A stretch of DNA of 47,631 nt from NCBI GenBank assembly GCA_019634635.1, contig JAHCBB010000036.1, forward strand, positions 1 to 47,631, written 5' to 3'. This DNA comes from Verrucomicrobiia bacterium (GTDB lineage Bacteria; Verrucomicrobiota; Verrucomicrobiia; Limisphaerales; UBA9464). Position 1 is the stretch's first letter. Each line of letters opens with the position of its first letter. The position numbers and the translations under genes were made by a program. Below the pieces are notes generated by a model. The model saw only the letters and a list, made by a program, of their open reading frames with translations. It was not told the DNA's origin and did not search any database. Shown here piece by piece: positions 32,848 through 43,300 of this stretch.

Positions 32848-34254
32848 ATGACGGCTGGCTTGGGCAACGCATCACCCGCATCCATCCGAACGGAGATCCA
32901 GGGCGGGATCGCCATCTTTCTGGCCATCGCCTACATCGTCGTTATCGAACCGGCGGTGTTGTCCGGACAGGCGGTGGGCATGACCACGGGAATCCCGGCC
33001 GGCGCGGCGTTCACCGCCACCTGCCTTGCGGCCGCAGTGTCCTGCTTTCTCATGGGGGCCATTGGACGCCTCCCCATCGCCGCGGCCCCGTACATGGGGG
33101 AGAATTTCTTTTTCGTCACGGCCCTCATCCCGGCCGCGGCCGCCGCGGGCTATCCGGAGCCGTGGCGCGCGGCCCTTGCGACGACGCTGCTCGCGGCAAC
33201 CCTGCTGCTGGTGGTGAGTGCCACCGGACTCCGCCGCCTGCTCGCCGGAGGGATTCCGTCGAGCCTCGTCCACGCCATCGGCGCCGGCATCGGTCTCTTC
33301 ATCACCTTCCTCGGGCTCAAGGCGGCCGGCGTGGTGGTGGCGGATCCAGCGAACGGCGTGGGCTTCACGCGCCACCCATTGTCGCCGGACCTGCTGGTGG
33401 CCCTTGCGGGCCTGGTGACCACGGTCGCGCTGCACGCCCGGGGTGTTCGCAGCGCGGTGATTGCCGGCATTGCCCTCACCTTCGCCCTCGGCGCGGGAAC
33501 TCGAATGCTCCTACCCCACCTGCCGGCGGCGATCGCGGACAGCACCGCCGTGACCGCGAGCAGGACCCTCGGCTCCCTGCACTGGCCGGCGACCATCGTT
33601 TCAATGCCTCCCTCCCCGGCGCCGCTGCTGCTAGGGCTGGACTGGACGGCCCTTGTGGACGCCCGCCTTCTCCCGGGCGCGCTGGTCCTGTTCCTGATGA
33701 TCTTGTTCGACGCCACGGGGACGCTGCTGGCCGTCCTGGGCGTTCTGGCCCCCGCCGAAGGCCAAGAGCCTGGCACGTCCGATCCCCGGTTTCGGAGGGG
33801 ATTGCTCGCCGATGCCCTGGGATCCGTCGCGGCCCCCCTGTTGGGCACCAGTGCCGTCGGCGCCTACATGGAAAGCACCGTGGCTGGGCCGATCGGGGCC
33901 CGGCGGGGCCTGTCGGCCATGGTGGTCGGGGTGCTCTTCCTCCTGGCGATGCCGCTCGCGCCGCTGGTCGCGAGCTTCGGGAGCTATCCGCCCGCCACCG
34001 CGCCTGCACTCATTCTCGTTGGCGCACTGCTGGCTGGCGGCGTCCGAAGAATCCCTTGGGACGACGCCACCGAGGCGGTACCGGCACTGGCCACCGTGGC
34101 CGGAATTCCGCTCACCTTCTCCATCGCACATGGCATCGCCTTCGGATTCGTCCTGTGGCCGCTGATGAAAGCGGCCGCCGGCCGCCGCCGCGAAGTCCGG
34201 AGTGTGGCGTGGATTCTGGGAATCCTGGCCGCCGCAAGCCTGGTCCTCCAATGA
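32848..34254 (+). CDS. NCS2 purine permease, AzgA-like
   Basis: Inner-membrane proton symporter of 468 residues for purine bases (adenine, guanine or hypoxanthine). The start TEIQGGIAIFLAIAYIVVIEP corresponds to the AzgA T-E-(x)3-G-(x)5-T-M-A-Y-I pattern, and APYMGENFFF, LFDATGTL and LLGTSAVGAYMEST match the AzgA substrate motifs, with about 12-14 membrane segments. ENFFF replaces the more usual MNAYF. The ATG at 32848 is given; a TTG at 32812, with AAGGAG just before it, would add 12 residues. Confidence 0.88.
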   Translation: MTAGLGNASPASIRTEIQGGIAIFLAIAYIVVIEPAVLSGQAVGMTTGIPAGAAFTATCLAAAVSCFLMGAIGRLPIAAAPYMGENFFFVTALIPAAAAAGYPEPWRAALATTLLAATLLLVVSATGLRRLLAGGIPSSLVHAIGAGIGLFITFLGLKAAGVVVADPANGVGFTRHPLSPDLLVALAGLVTTVALHARGVRSAVIAGIALTFALGAGTRMLLPHLPAAIADSTAVTASRTLGSLHWPATIVSMPPSPAPLLLGLDWTALVDARLLPGALVLFLMILFDATGTLLAVLGVLAPAEGQEPGTSDPRFRRGLLADALGSVAAPLLGTSAVGAYMESTVAGPIGARRGLSAMVVGVLFLLAMPLAPLVASFGSYPPATAPALILVGALLAGGVRRIPWDDATEAVPALATVAGIPLTFSIAHGIAFGFVLWPLMKAAAGRRREVRSVAWILGILAAASLVLQ

Positions 34255-34288
34255 CCTCTTGCCAAACCTCCACGCACGCGTCATCTGT

Positions 34289-35209
34289 ATGCACATGATC
34301 AAACACCTCATGGATTCCGGCACGCTGGTTGCGGACCGACGCCGTCGGGGGTTCACCCTGATTGAATTGCTGGTGGTGATTGCCATTATCGCCATTCTTG
34401 CCGGCATGCTCCTGCCAGCGCTGGCGAAGGCCAAGTCCAAGGCGCAGGGCATTGCCTGCCTGAACAACACCAAGCAACTGACGCTCGCATGGCACCTCTA
34501 CTCCGGGGATTTTCAAGACCGGGTCGCCAACAACTACGGCGTCACGGAAACCATTCAGGCCATTGATCGGCGGGTGTTCGACAACTGGGTCAACAATGTC
34601 ATGTACTGGAATCCGGATAATGCGACCGGGTGGAGGAGCGTCACCAACAACGAGTGGGTGCTGAACGGTGTCCTCGGGAAGTACACGGGCGGCGCCATCG
34701 GGGTGTACAAGTGCCCGGCCGACGGCTACCTGAGTCCCCGCAATCGGCAGGCCGGATTCAAGCAGCGCAATCGGAGCCTCGCCATGAACGCATTCTTTGG
34801 GCGCTTCAGCATCGGCAATGACCCGACCATCAACGGGCGCAATTGGGGATTCCAGGACCGCAAACAATTCCTCAAGCAGTCCGACGTACCCAACGCCGCC
34901 AGGACCTGGTTGTTCCTCGACGAGCATCCGGATTCCATCAACGACGGGTATTTCATCAACAACCCCGATGCCTCGAATTGGCAGGACATCGTGGCCTCCT
35001 ACCACAACGGGGCCTGCGGCTTCTCCTTCGCCGATGGCCATTCCGAGATCAAGAAGTGGACCAGCGGCACGTCGAAATACCCGGTGCGCTACCAGTATCC
35101 GGCCGTACGGACCTTCGATGGGGCGGGACGGAACGACTTCCAGTGGTGGCGGGAGCGCACCGGGTACATTGATGCCCGCACGGGACGCGGCCAGTACGGC
35201 TATGATTGA
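34289..35209 (+). CDS. Prepilin-like protein with H-x9-DG C-terminal motif
   Basis: Protein of 306 residues with a type IV pilin/pseudopilin signal: a basic leader (RRRR, 17-20), cleavage after G21, then FTLIELLVV with E26 at the +5 position, and a hydrophobic helix to about residue 45. The body contains KCPAD and W/N-rich segments, and near the end HNGACGFSFADGH, the H-x9-DG motif of the large prepilin-like families abundant in Planctomycetes and Verrucomicrobiota. These are processed by a prepilin peptidase and probably exported by a type II-like system. The exact role is unknown. The ATG at 34289 is the probable start; 34295 is also possible. Confidence 0.88.
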   Translation: MHMIKHLMDSGTLVADRRRRGFTLIELLVVIAIIAILAGMLLPALAKAKSKAQGIACLNNTKQLTLAWHLYSGDFQDRVANNYGVTETIQAIDRRVFDNWVNNVMYWNPDNATGWRSVTNNEWVLNGVLGKYTGGAIGVYKCPADGYLSPRNRQAGFKQRNRSLAMNAFFGRFSIGNDPTINGRNWGFQDRKQFLKQSDVPNAARTWLFLDEHPDSINDGYFINNPDASNWQDIVASYHNGACGFSFADGHSEIKKWTSGTSKYPVRYQYPAVRTFDGAGRNDFQWWRERTGYIDARTGRGQYGYD

Positions 35210-35262
35210 GGCCGTCGCGGCGAATTCTTGAGGCCATCACGAGGCGCCCAGGGACCGCGGCC

Positions 35263-38200
35263 TTACGCCAAGGCCGTCTGCGCTCCCCAATCGCACAACG
35301 AATCCACGTACCCGGCCGAGCCATCCCGGAGCCATCCATCGAGCTGGGCCTGATCCTTGAGCTGCTGCCCGCGAAGCCGCGGGACCACTACAAAGCGACA
35401 CGGAATCTCCGGGAGCGCCGTCAGGTCGCCCCAGAGTTTCTCAAACTGCGCCACGGGAAACACATCCTCCTGCCCGTGGCCCCAGCGCTTTTTCACCTCC
35501 TTGAGGGTGACATACGTGGGCAACCGCGCCGCCAGAGCCCGGATGGCCTCCAGAATGCGGCTCTGATGCCCGGCGATCACGTCCCCGCGGGTCAGTCCCA
35601 TCACGGCAAGAAAGCGGTCCACATGGACCCACGTGGTCATCGAGTTGTAGTAGCTCAGCTTGAACTCATCCTGCTCGCGGGGCATGGCGAGCCCCTCGAC
35701 CAGCCGCACCCGCCCATTGACCCGGGCCAGACCGCCGCCCCGGTCTTCCAGCCGCCGGGTGATGACCTCGAACGTCAGACAGGCGCCGCCGTCAAGATGC
35801 TGCCCAAAGACCTCCGGATCTGCCGATGCACCCAGGGTGTCAATATTGTGCACCATGAGATGTTGCAGCGCCGGCTGCATCGCCAGCAACCGTGCCAGCA
35901 TCCCGTTGCGCAACAGGTTCGGGACCTCAAAGAAATGCCCGACCGGGTGCAGGCACTGAAGCGGGACGTTGTCCGTGTAGTCCGCCGCCTCCCCGGTGCT
36001 GCGGGCCCAGCCGATCAGCGCCGCACGGAGACTGTCCCTCACCTTCTGCTGCTGAACGTCCAGGAGCTGCTGGGGCATCTCCTCCCACTGGAACCGCAGG
36101 TCGCGTTCGGTCGGAATCAGCCGCAACCCGACACTCCGCCCCGGCGACAGCAGCAGCGGCCCTTCGTAGCCGTAGTTTCCCACCCGGATGAGGAACGCCT
36201 CGGTCGGGTCGTGCGTCGCATAGCTCGTCGTGATGACGTGCGGCAACCGGACGCCAAGCCCGCGCGAGGTTTGTCGCGATTTGGCCAGATGCGTTTCGAG
36301 AAATGTGCGGTGGCGCCCGGACAGCCGTGCGTACGGATGCAAGGCCTTGCAGGTTCCCGCCCCGCCGGTCCAGCGCGACCCGGCACCGGCGGCCAGGGTG
36401 ACCACCGCGAGCTCGCCCCGCCGCAGCGCCGCCTCCCCAAGAGACCGCAAGCGGTCTCGCGCGGCGCCCGCCGCCGTCCGGGTTCCATCCACAACATCCC
36501 CGGCCTGCACATCCTCGATGACCGCATCCGCCCGGAGGCGGTTTTGTGCCAGACCGATGCGGCCTTCACGCAGATCGGACCGGATAACCTCGTGCTGCGC
36601 GCGATCGAAGCCATTGCGTTCGAGCCACCCGGCCAGCGATCCCTCCGTCCCATCCCCGGCACGACCCCGCGGCAGCAGGGCGTCGAAGAGGCTTTGCACC
36701 AGGCCCCGAAGCTCGGGACGTGTCCGCGCAGCGGCACCCAGGGTGTCCAACTCCGCGCGGCGCGCCGGGGTCAATTCATGACGGCCCTGCCGGAGCAGCG
36801 CGGGGGCGATGAGCGCGTAGTAGCCCGGCGGCATGAGAGCCTGCCCATTCCGCAGGAGGTCCGCCGAGGTTCCCTCCTCATTGATCGCGTAATCAAAGAC
36901 GACGGGGTCCATGGCAAACGGCAGTCCGCTCTGGAGTTCGCGCTTGGTCTCCACCATCAACGCCTGGAGACGCTCCTGCGCCTCGCCCTTGCGCCGCGGG
37001 TTGAAGATGAAGCCCATACCCCCACCCGACATGCCCCCGAGCATCCAGAATCCCCAGAAGTCGCCCTCAAAGGCCGTCTCACATCGGGTGATGATCTGCT
37101 CGGTAAACGCGTTCGATGCCCACGGGATGATCGTCTGAATTGGCTCGCGGAAATTGCGGGTGGTGGCGGCGGCCACGGCCCGGATGTCTCCGCGGCTGAG
37201 CGCGGCGACGACGTCATCCAGGACCGTCAGGGCCTCGTGCCGTGCACGCCATTCGGCTTCGCAGCGAAGCAGGTATTTCTCGGTCACCATCTCCAGAATT
37301 GGCCCGACGTTCTGCGCCATGCCACCGTGCACCACGACCAGGGAATCCATGAGCGCCCGGCGCGCCGTTTCGGGGATCTCCTCCCGGGTGAACACATGAT
37401 GCGACGGCATGAGCCGGCCCCGCGAGATTCCGAACTCCGGGTCGCCCTCACCCGCCGCCACCCCGGTGATCAGCTTAATGCCGGGCCAGACGCCTCCGGA
37501 GTCCTGCCAGCCGCCCCCGCTGCCGCCCAACCACTCCCCAAGGAGGGCCCGGGCCAGCACAATCCGGCGGTCCGCCTCGGTCAACGGTCCCGTGAGGTTC
37601 GTTCCCCGGGTCTGTCCGGTCGCCCGCATGCAGACGCTGATCAGGCAGCCGAGGAGATTGGTGCTGACGGCAAGCCTCGATCCCTTCGGGATGTCATTGA
37701 CACAGGAGACGATCTCAAGGCCGCGGCCGGGTCCGACCATCCGGGACAGCAGGTCGGCCAGCGACTGACCGGAGCCCTCAATCCCTGGAGGCACCAGACC
37801 CGATGCGATCACCGCCGCCTTGAGGAGTCCGAGGTAATCCCGGGCAAAATCAAACACCTCGGCCAGCGCGGTGAGATCCGCAGTGGCCCCAAGATCCACG
37901 GAGGTCAGTCGCAGCACCGGCTCGTCAAGGATCCGGAGCCAGGCACTCACCGGGGGGCGCGGCACGGCATCCCGTCCATGGACTCCCAGATCCACGGATA
38001 CGTTGAGCACCCGGGCCCCCTCCGGAAAATCCATTCCCAGGAAGAAGATGTCGCTCCATGCGGAATGGGTGAGGTCCATCCGGACCGGGGTCTGCTCCCG
38101 CAGAATGGGTTGGGTGCCATCAGGCCCCCGCTCCAAAAGCTCGGCACGCACCCGCAGCGGCTGGTCCACCGGGTGGCCCATTCGAAACATCCATTGATTG

Positions 38201-38625
38201 CCCCGGACCATGCGGACGCTGCGACGAACCTGATCCGCCAGCGTCTGAAAACCGAGGCGGTAGTAGGCGGCAGCGAGGGCCGAGCAAAGGCCGTCCGACG
38301 CGCCCGTGGCGACCTGGTGTGCGAGGAAGGTGTCAATCGCCTCCTCAAACCGCCGATGCAGCAGCTGTTCGAACCCGCGGAAGGGAATTGCCGCCGGGGC
38401 CGCCCCGGCCGGGAGGCGCGCGGGGAGGTGGAACCGATGGAGGTCGTACAGGAAGAACAGGGCCCGCACCCGCTCATAGAGGTTGTCGGCACGGCGACGG
38501 AAGGCGTCGAGCTCTGCGGCGGCCGCCAGCAACTCCCCGGCGGCAAGGTCGCGACACACCGCGGCGATCGAGGCGTTTCTGACCGCGTCGTCGCGGGAGG
38601 TGATGAGGTCTACAAGGCGCGGCAT
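35263..38625 (-). CDS. Fusion of fucokinase-like GHMP kinase and UDP-sugar-pyrophosphorylase-like domains
   Basis: Protein of 1,120 residues with two recognisable parts. The N-terminal part (about 180-610) carries GHMP-kinase landmarks in order: RMDLTHSAWSDIFF (near 182, like the R-(V/I)-D-L-x-G-G-W-S-D of fucokinases), PKGSRLAVSTNLLG (313-326, the position of the phosphate loop), GSGGGWQDSGG (368-378, fucokinase type) and GGMSGGGMGFIF (530-541). The C-terminal part (about 740-1,120) begins LAAGAGSRWTGG (744-755), with a downstream T-C-K-A-L, the nucleotide loop of UDPGP-type pyrophosphorylases. About 180 helical residues precede the kinase. By inference one protein phosphorylates a sugar and activates it to a nucleotide sugar. 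An ATG at 38682 would add 19 residues. Confidence 0.78.
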   Translation of the reverse strand: MPRLVDLITSRDDAVRNASIAAVCRDLAAGELLAAAAELDAFRRRADNLYERVRALFFLYDLHRFHLPARLPAGAAPAAIPFRGFEQLLHRRFEEAIDTFLAHQVATGASDGLCSALAAAYYRLGFQTLADQVRRSVRMVRGNQWMFRMGHPVDQPLRVRAELLERGPDGTQPILREQTPVRMDLTHSAWSDIFFLGMDFPEGARVLNVSVDLGVHGRDAVPRPPVSAWLRILDEPVLRLTSVDLGATADLTALAEVFDFARDYLGLLKAAVIASGLVPPGIEGSGQSLADLLSRMVGPGRGLEIVSCVNDIPKGSRLAVSTNLLGCLISVCMRATGQTRGTNLTGPLTEADRRIVLARALLGEWLGGSGGGWQDSGGVWPGIKLITGVAAGEGDPEFGISRGRLMPSHHVFTREEIPETARRALMDSLVVVHGGMAQNVGPILEMVTEKYLLRCEAEWRARHEALTVLDDVVAALSRGDIRAVAAATTRNFREPIQTIIPWASNAFTEQIITRCETAFEGDFWGFWMLGGMSGGGMGFIFNPRRKGEAQERLQALMVETKRELQSGLPFAMDPVVFDYAINEEGTSADLLRNGQALMPPGYYALIAPALLRQGRHELTPARRAELDTLGAAARTRPELRGLVQSLFDALLPRGRAGDGTEGSLAGWLERNGFDRAQHEVIRSDLREGRIGLAQNRLRADAVIEDVQAGDVVDGTRTAAGAARDRLRSLGEAALRRGELAVVTLAAGAGSRWTGGAGTCKALHPYARLSGRHRTFLETHLAKSRQTSRGLGVRLPHVITTSYATHDPTEAFLIRVGNYGYEGPLLLSPGRSVGLRLIPTERDLRFQWEEMPQQLLDVQQQKVRDSLRAALIGWARSTGEAADYTDNVPLQCLHPVGHFFEVPNLLRNGMLARLLAMQPALQHLMVHNIDTLGASADPEVFGQHLDGGACLTFEVITRRLEDRGGGLARVNGRVRLVEGLAMPREQDEFKLSYYNSMTTWVHVDRFLAVMGLTRGDVIAGHQSRILEAIRALAARLPTYVTLKEVKKRWGHGQEDVFPVAQFEKLWGDLTALPEIPCRFVVVPRLRGQQLKDQAQLDGWLRDGSAGYVDSLCDWGAQTALA

Positions 38626-38857
38626 AACCCGGCCGCAATGACGCCTGAATGACGAAGATCGCGTCAACGCCCACCCGGACATTTCATGCTCATCCCAGAC
38701 TCAGGCACCCAACCCCGGGGCGGCAGCAGATCGAATTGCGGCGGCGCCGGCGCCCACGAGACGGTGCCCCGATGGCAGACACCGCAGCGGATGATCCGGG
38801 GACTGCTTCGCTTGCCACAGCCAGCGGCCGCGGTCCAGTCTTGGGGCCGCCATTGAG

Positions 38858-40171
38858 ATGAAGCACCTCCTCCGCCCCGATTACTGGCTCCGGCTCTGGA
38901 TCCTGCTGCTCGCCACCACGCTCGTTTGGGCGGTGACGGCGCAGGCGCCCGGGGACGCGTCCGGGACCAACGCCCCGGGCTCCGAACCCTCGCTGCTCAC
39001 GCGCAGCCTGCACCTTGCGGATCCCCCAAAGGCCTTCGTCCAGGAGAACCGGTCACTCCTCACGTTCGGTCTCGACCGGGTCGAGTTCCTTCAAACCCAA
39101 CTGCTCCACCGGCCGCTCTGGCAGTATCTCGCCACGATCCTCTACGTGATCATCGCCCTCCAGGTCTCCCGCTGGCTCGACTGGGTGATCCACACGAGAC
39201 TCAAGCGCCTTGCCGAAAAGACGGCGACCGAATGGGACGACATTCTGATCGGGCTGGTGGACGGCCCGGTGAAGGTGGTGGCGTTTGTGCTGCTGCTGAA
39301 CATCGGGCTCCAGTTGTTTGACTGGCCCGAGGGCCTCGAGTTCTGGTTCTCGAGGCTCACGCTGGTTGCTGTGGCGGTCTCCATCGTTCTGGTCGTGTTG
39401 CGCGCCGTGGATGCCGCGGCGGTGGTGTGGCGCAGGAAACTGCCGGACGATGGCGACCGCGCCTTCAACGATCACTTTCTCCGACTGGTGGCCAAGGCGG
39501 CGAAGATCATCATCACCATCGTGGCGGGCTTCACGCTGATGGGACACCTCGGCTTTGACATCCGCACGGCCCTCGCGTCGGTCTCGGTGCTCGGCCTTGC
39601 GCTGGGCTTGGCGGCGCAGGACACCGTGGGCAACCTCTTCGGCGCCGTGGCCGTGTTCCTCGACAAACCCTTCAAAATCGGCGAACGGGTCCAGATCGGG
39701 GAGGCGGATGGCGTCGTGGAGGAGATGGGGCTCCGCTCCACCCGACTGCGCACCCTGGACGGCTTCCTCCTAACGGTGCCGAACAAGGAGGTGGGCAACT
39801 CCCGGATCGTCAACATCACACGCCGCCCGAACATCCGCACCCTCTTCTCAATCGGCCTCACCTACGACACCCCGGCGCCGCGGATGCAGCGCGCTGCGGA
39901 ACTGCTGGAGGAGATCCTGCGCAACGATCCCGGAACGCACGACTTCATCGTTCACTTTAATAAATTCGGCGATTACTTCCTCAACCTCGCCGCCGTGTAC
40001 TGGTGCAAGACCACCGACTACCGTGAGTACACAAGGATCTATCAGCGGGTCAATCTGACCATCAAGGAACGGTTCGATGCGGAGGGCCTCCGCTTCGCGT
40101 TCCCGACCCAGACGATTCAGGTGGAAACGGGAACCGCGCCGCAGTCGGCAGCGCCCGAGCCCCGCACCTGA
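38858..40171 (+). CDS. MscS-family mechanosensitive channel
   Basis: Inner-membrane channel of 437 residues releasing solutes under osmotic downshock. An N-terminal hydrophobic stretch (about 12-30) looks like a signal or anchor; further membrane segments lie near 90-110, 138-155, 168-190 and 212-230. The pore helix and signature SVLGLALGLAAQDTVGNLFG (about 243-262) run into FKIGERVQIGEADGVVEEMG, the MscS beta domain, and VPNKEVGNSRIVNITRR. The C-terminal alpha/beta domain is present. The start has GAG immediately before the ATG. It diverges from the kinase fusion gene across about 230 bases, where I see no other gene. Confidence 0.93.
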   Translation: MKHLLRPDYWLRLWILLLATTLVWAVTAQAPGDASGTNAPGSEPSLLTRSLHLADPPKAFVQENRSLLTFGLDRVEFLQTQLLHRPLWQYLATILYVIIALQVSRWLDWVIHTRLKRLAEKTATEWDDILIGLVDGPVKVVAFVLLLNIGLQLFDWPEGLEFWFSRLTLVAVAVSIVLVVLRAVDAAAVVWRRKLPDDGDRAFNDHFLRLVAKAAKIIITIVAGFTLMGHLGFDIRTALASVSVLGLALGLAAQDTVGNLFGAVAVFLDKPFKIGERVQIGEADGVVEEMGLRSTRLRTLDGFLLTVPNKEVGNSRIVNITRRPNIRTLFSIGLTYDTPAPRMQRAAELLEEILRNDPGTHDFIVHFNKFGDYFLNLAAVYWCKTTDYREYTRIYQRVNLTIKERFDAEGLRFAFPTQTIQVETGTAPQSAAPEPRT

Positions 40172-40335
40172 CGGTACGTCGCGGGTCCGCGCGGGGACAC
40201 CGGGTCGGGATGATCCCCATGCGACGCACGCTTTCGCCGGAAATTCCCGCGCCGCCGTGCCGAGGATGGCGCAGCCGCGGCCGCTTGAATCCGAAGCGAG
40301 CACACGCAAAAACATCTTGATTTCTCCTTGCAGGA

Positions 40336-43300
40336 ATGATGGTGGGCGATGTTTCAATCCACCGCGTGAAGACTCCCAACCTACTTTGGCTGGCGTATTT
40401 CGTTGGGTCCGTCCTTCCGGGGTATGCCGGATTCGCCGCCGACAGGCTGCTGTGGCAGATCGGAACTTATGCGCCGGCCACCACGGCGCGAAACTCCGAA
40501 TTTCCGGGCCAGAATAACAAGAACGACCCCCCACCCGGCTACGTCACCCGGGTTCCCGGGGATCCGGCGTTCGTGCCGGATGCCGTCACGCCGCTGGACG
40601 ACGACCACTACACGGCGGGGTTCTACCCGGCGGGATTCAACCAGCTGGCTGGGCCGATCTCGGTGATGTTCGATGAACCATGGTCGGCATGGGAGAGCTC
40701 CCTCACCGCCGGGGATCGCACCAACCGGCTCCACTTCGTCCTCAGCCCCGACCAGGTGGCGCCGGGCTCGCGCCTCCGGATGGAGGTTCGATACCCGGCC
40801 GCGTTTCATTTCATCGGAGACGTCCGGCAGGGCTTCGGACTCCACGACATCGTCACCCGATTCCGAAATGGCTCCGGGGCGGCCGTCGTCCTGGATTCGC
40901 GGACCGTCACGGAGCCCACCACAGTGGTCATGGACGTGGATCCGGCGGACATTGGCGCCACGGCCGGGCCCAACACGTTTGAGCTGGTGCGGACCGGCCC
41001 TCCGTCCTTGACCGGACACTCGCACTCGATCGGTATTGCTTACGTCCGCATCGAATCCCAGCCGGTATCCGCAAATACGCCACCGCAGCTTTCCCCGGTC
41101 CCGCCTCAGCTGGCGACGGCGCTTCATCCGTTCGAACTGCAGCTTGGCGGCAGCGACGCGGAGACGGCACCCGAGAGCCTGGTCCATGCCCTGTTGAGCG
41201 GGCCCGCAGGCCTGACCGTAACTCCGGGCGGGCTGCTCACGTGGACGCCGCCGGAGGCGCCGTTCGCCATCACGTACCCCGTCAGCACCCGGGTCACGGA
41301 TGATGGCGAGCCCCCGCTCAGCGCCACCAATTCCTTTTCGATCGTGGTGCCAGGCCTCGCCACGGCGGATCGGCTGCTGTGGCAGATCGGGACCTACGCC
41401 CCCACCACCACCTCGAGAAACTCCGAGTTTTCCCCCCAAAGCAAGGGCAACCCTGCTCCTGGTCTGGTCACCCGGGTGCCGGGAGATCCGGAGCATCAAC
41501 CCGGGGCCAATCCCTCGCAGGATGATGACTACTATACGGCGGGCCATTACCCGGTCGGATTCAATGGACTCGATGCCCCGCTCTCCGTTTATTTCGACGA
41601 ACCGTGGTCCGCATGGGAAGGCTCCCTGAGTGCCGGGGATCGAACGAACCGCCTCCACTTCGTGCTCTCGCCAGAGCAGGTCGCAGCGGGCTCCAGAATC
41701 CGGCTGGAGGTCCGCTACCCGGCTGCATTTCACAACATCGGCGACGTCCGCCAGGGCTTTGGATTCCACGATATCGTCACCCGTTTCAGGAACGGCGTCG
41801 GGGTGGAAACCGTCCTTGACGCACGGACCGTTTCCGAACCGCTCACCGTCTCCATGGAGATCGAGACGTCCACGATCGGCGCCACAGCCGGTCCCAATAC
41901 CGTGGAGTTTGTGCGGACGAGCCCCCTGGTCACCGGGCACTCCTACTCCATCGGATTTGCCTACGTCCGTGTCGAATCCGCGCCAGCCATCAGCAGCATG
42001 CCGCCGGTGCCGACCGAAGTCCCGCCCCAGGCGACACCGGAACTCGAGTGGTTCGAACTGGCCCTCACGGCAGCGGGCGCAGGGCCGTCTGCGACGCCCC
42101 TTGCATGGTCGCTGGTCAGCGGACCGGACGGCATGACGGTCAGTTCGTCCGGACTTCTGCGATGGATTCCTGCCGAAACACAGGGGCCCGCGTCCCACCT
42201 CGTGACCGTCGCCGTTACCGACGGCGGTGCCCCTCCCCTCAGTGCCACTCTTTCGTTCTCCGTGGAGGTGTTCGAAGTCAATTTGCCGCCGCAGTTCGAT
42301 CCGGTTGGCGATCGTTCCATCGCAGAGGGGGCCTTGCTGGAAATTACCCTCACGGCGTCGGATCCGGACCTGCCCCCCAACGACCTGACCTTTTCCCTTG
42401 AGAGCGGGCCCGCGGGCCTGACGGTCAGTCCCGACGGCCTGCTGCGCTGGACCCCGACCGAAGCACAAGGGCCCGGCACCCATGTAGTCACCGTGAGCGT
42501 CACCGACAATGGCGAACCGCCACTTAGTGCCAGCCACTCGTTCACATTGGACGTTCTGGAGGTCAACCGGTCGCCCGTGCTCCATCCGGTGGCCGATCGT
42601 TCCATACCCAAGGAAGAACCTCTGGAGATCACCCTCACGGCGTCGGATCCGGACCTGCCCCCCAACGATCTGAACTTTTCCCTTGAGAGCGGGCCCGCGG
42701 GCCTGACGGTCAGTCCCGACGGCCTGCTGCGCTGGACCCCGACCGAAGCACAAGAGCCCGGCACCCATGTAGTCACCGTGAGCGTCACCGACAATGGCGA
42801 ACCGCCCCTCAGCGACAGCCTCTCGTTCACTTTGGAGGTTCTGGAAGTCAACCGTTCGCCCGTACTCCATCCGGTGGCCGATCGTTCCATACCCGAGGAA
42901 GAGCCGCTGGAGATCACCCTCACGGCGTCGGATCCGGACCTGCCCCCCAACGACCTGACCTTTTCCCTTGAGAGCGGGCCCGCGGGCCTGACGGTCAGTC
43001 CCGACGGCCTGCTGCGCTGGACCCCGACCGAAGCACAAGGGCCCGGCACCCATGTAGTCACCGTGAGCGTCACCGACAATGGCGAACCGCCCCTCAGTGC
43101 CAGCCACTCGTTCACATTGGACGTTCTGGAGGTCAACCGGTCGCCCGTGCTCCATCCGGTCGCCGATCGTTCCATACCCGAGGACGAGCTGCTGGAGATC
43201 ACCCTCACGGCGTCGGATCCGGACCTGCCCCCAAACGACCTGACCTTTTCCCTTGAGAGCGGGCCCGCGGGCCTGACGGTCAGTCCCACCGGCCTGCTGC

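Noticed and set aside
35206..38652. A 1,148-codon plus-strand frame opposite the kinase/pyrophosphorylase gene.
   Set aside because: It has the His/Arg/Gln/Pro-rich composition typical of antisense frames in GC-rich DNA and no recognisable motif, whereas the minus strand has several family motifs.
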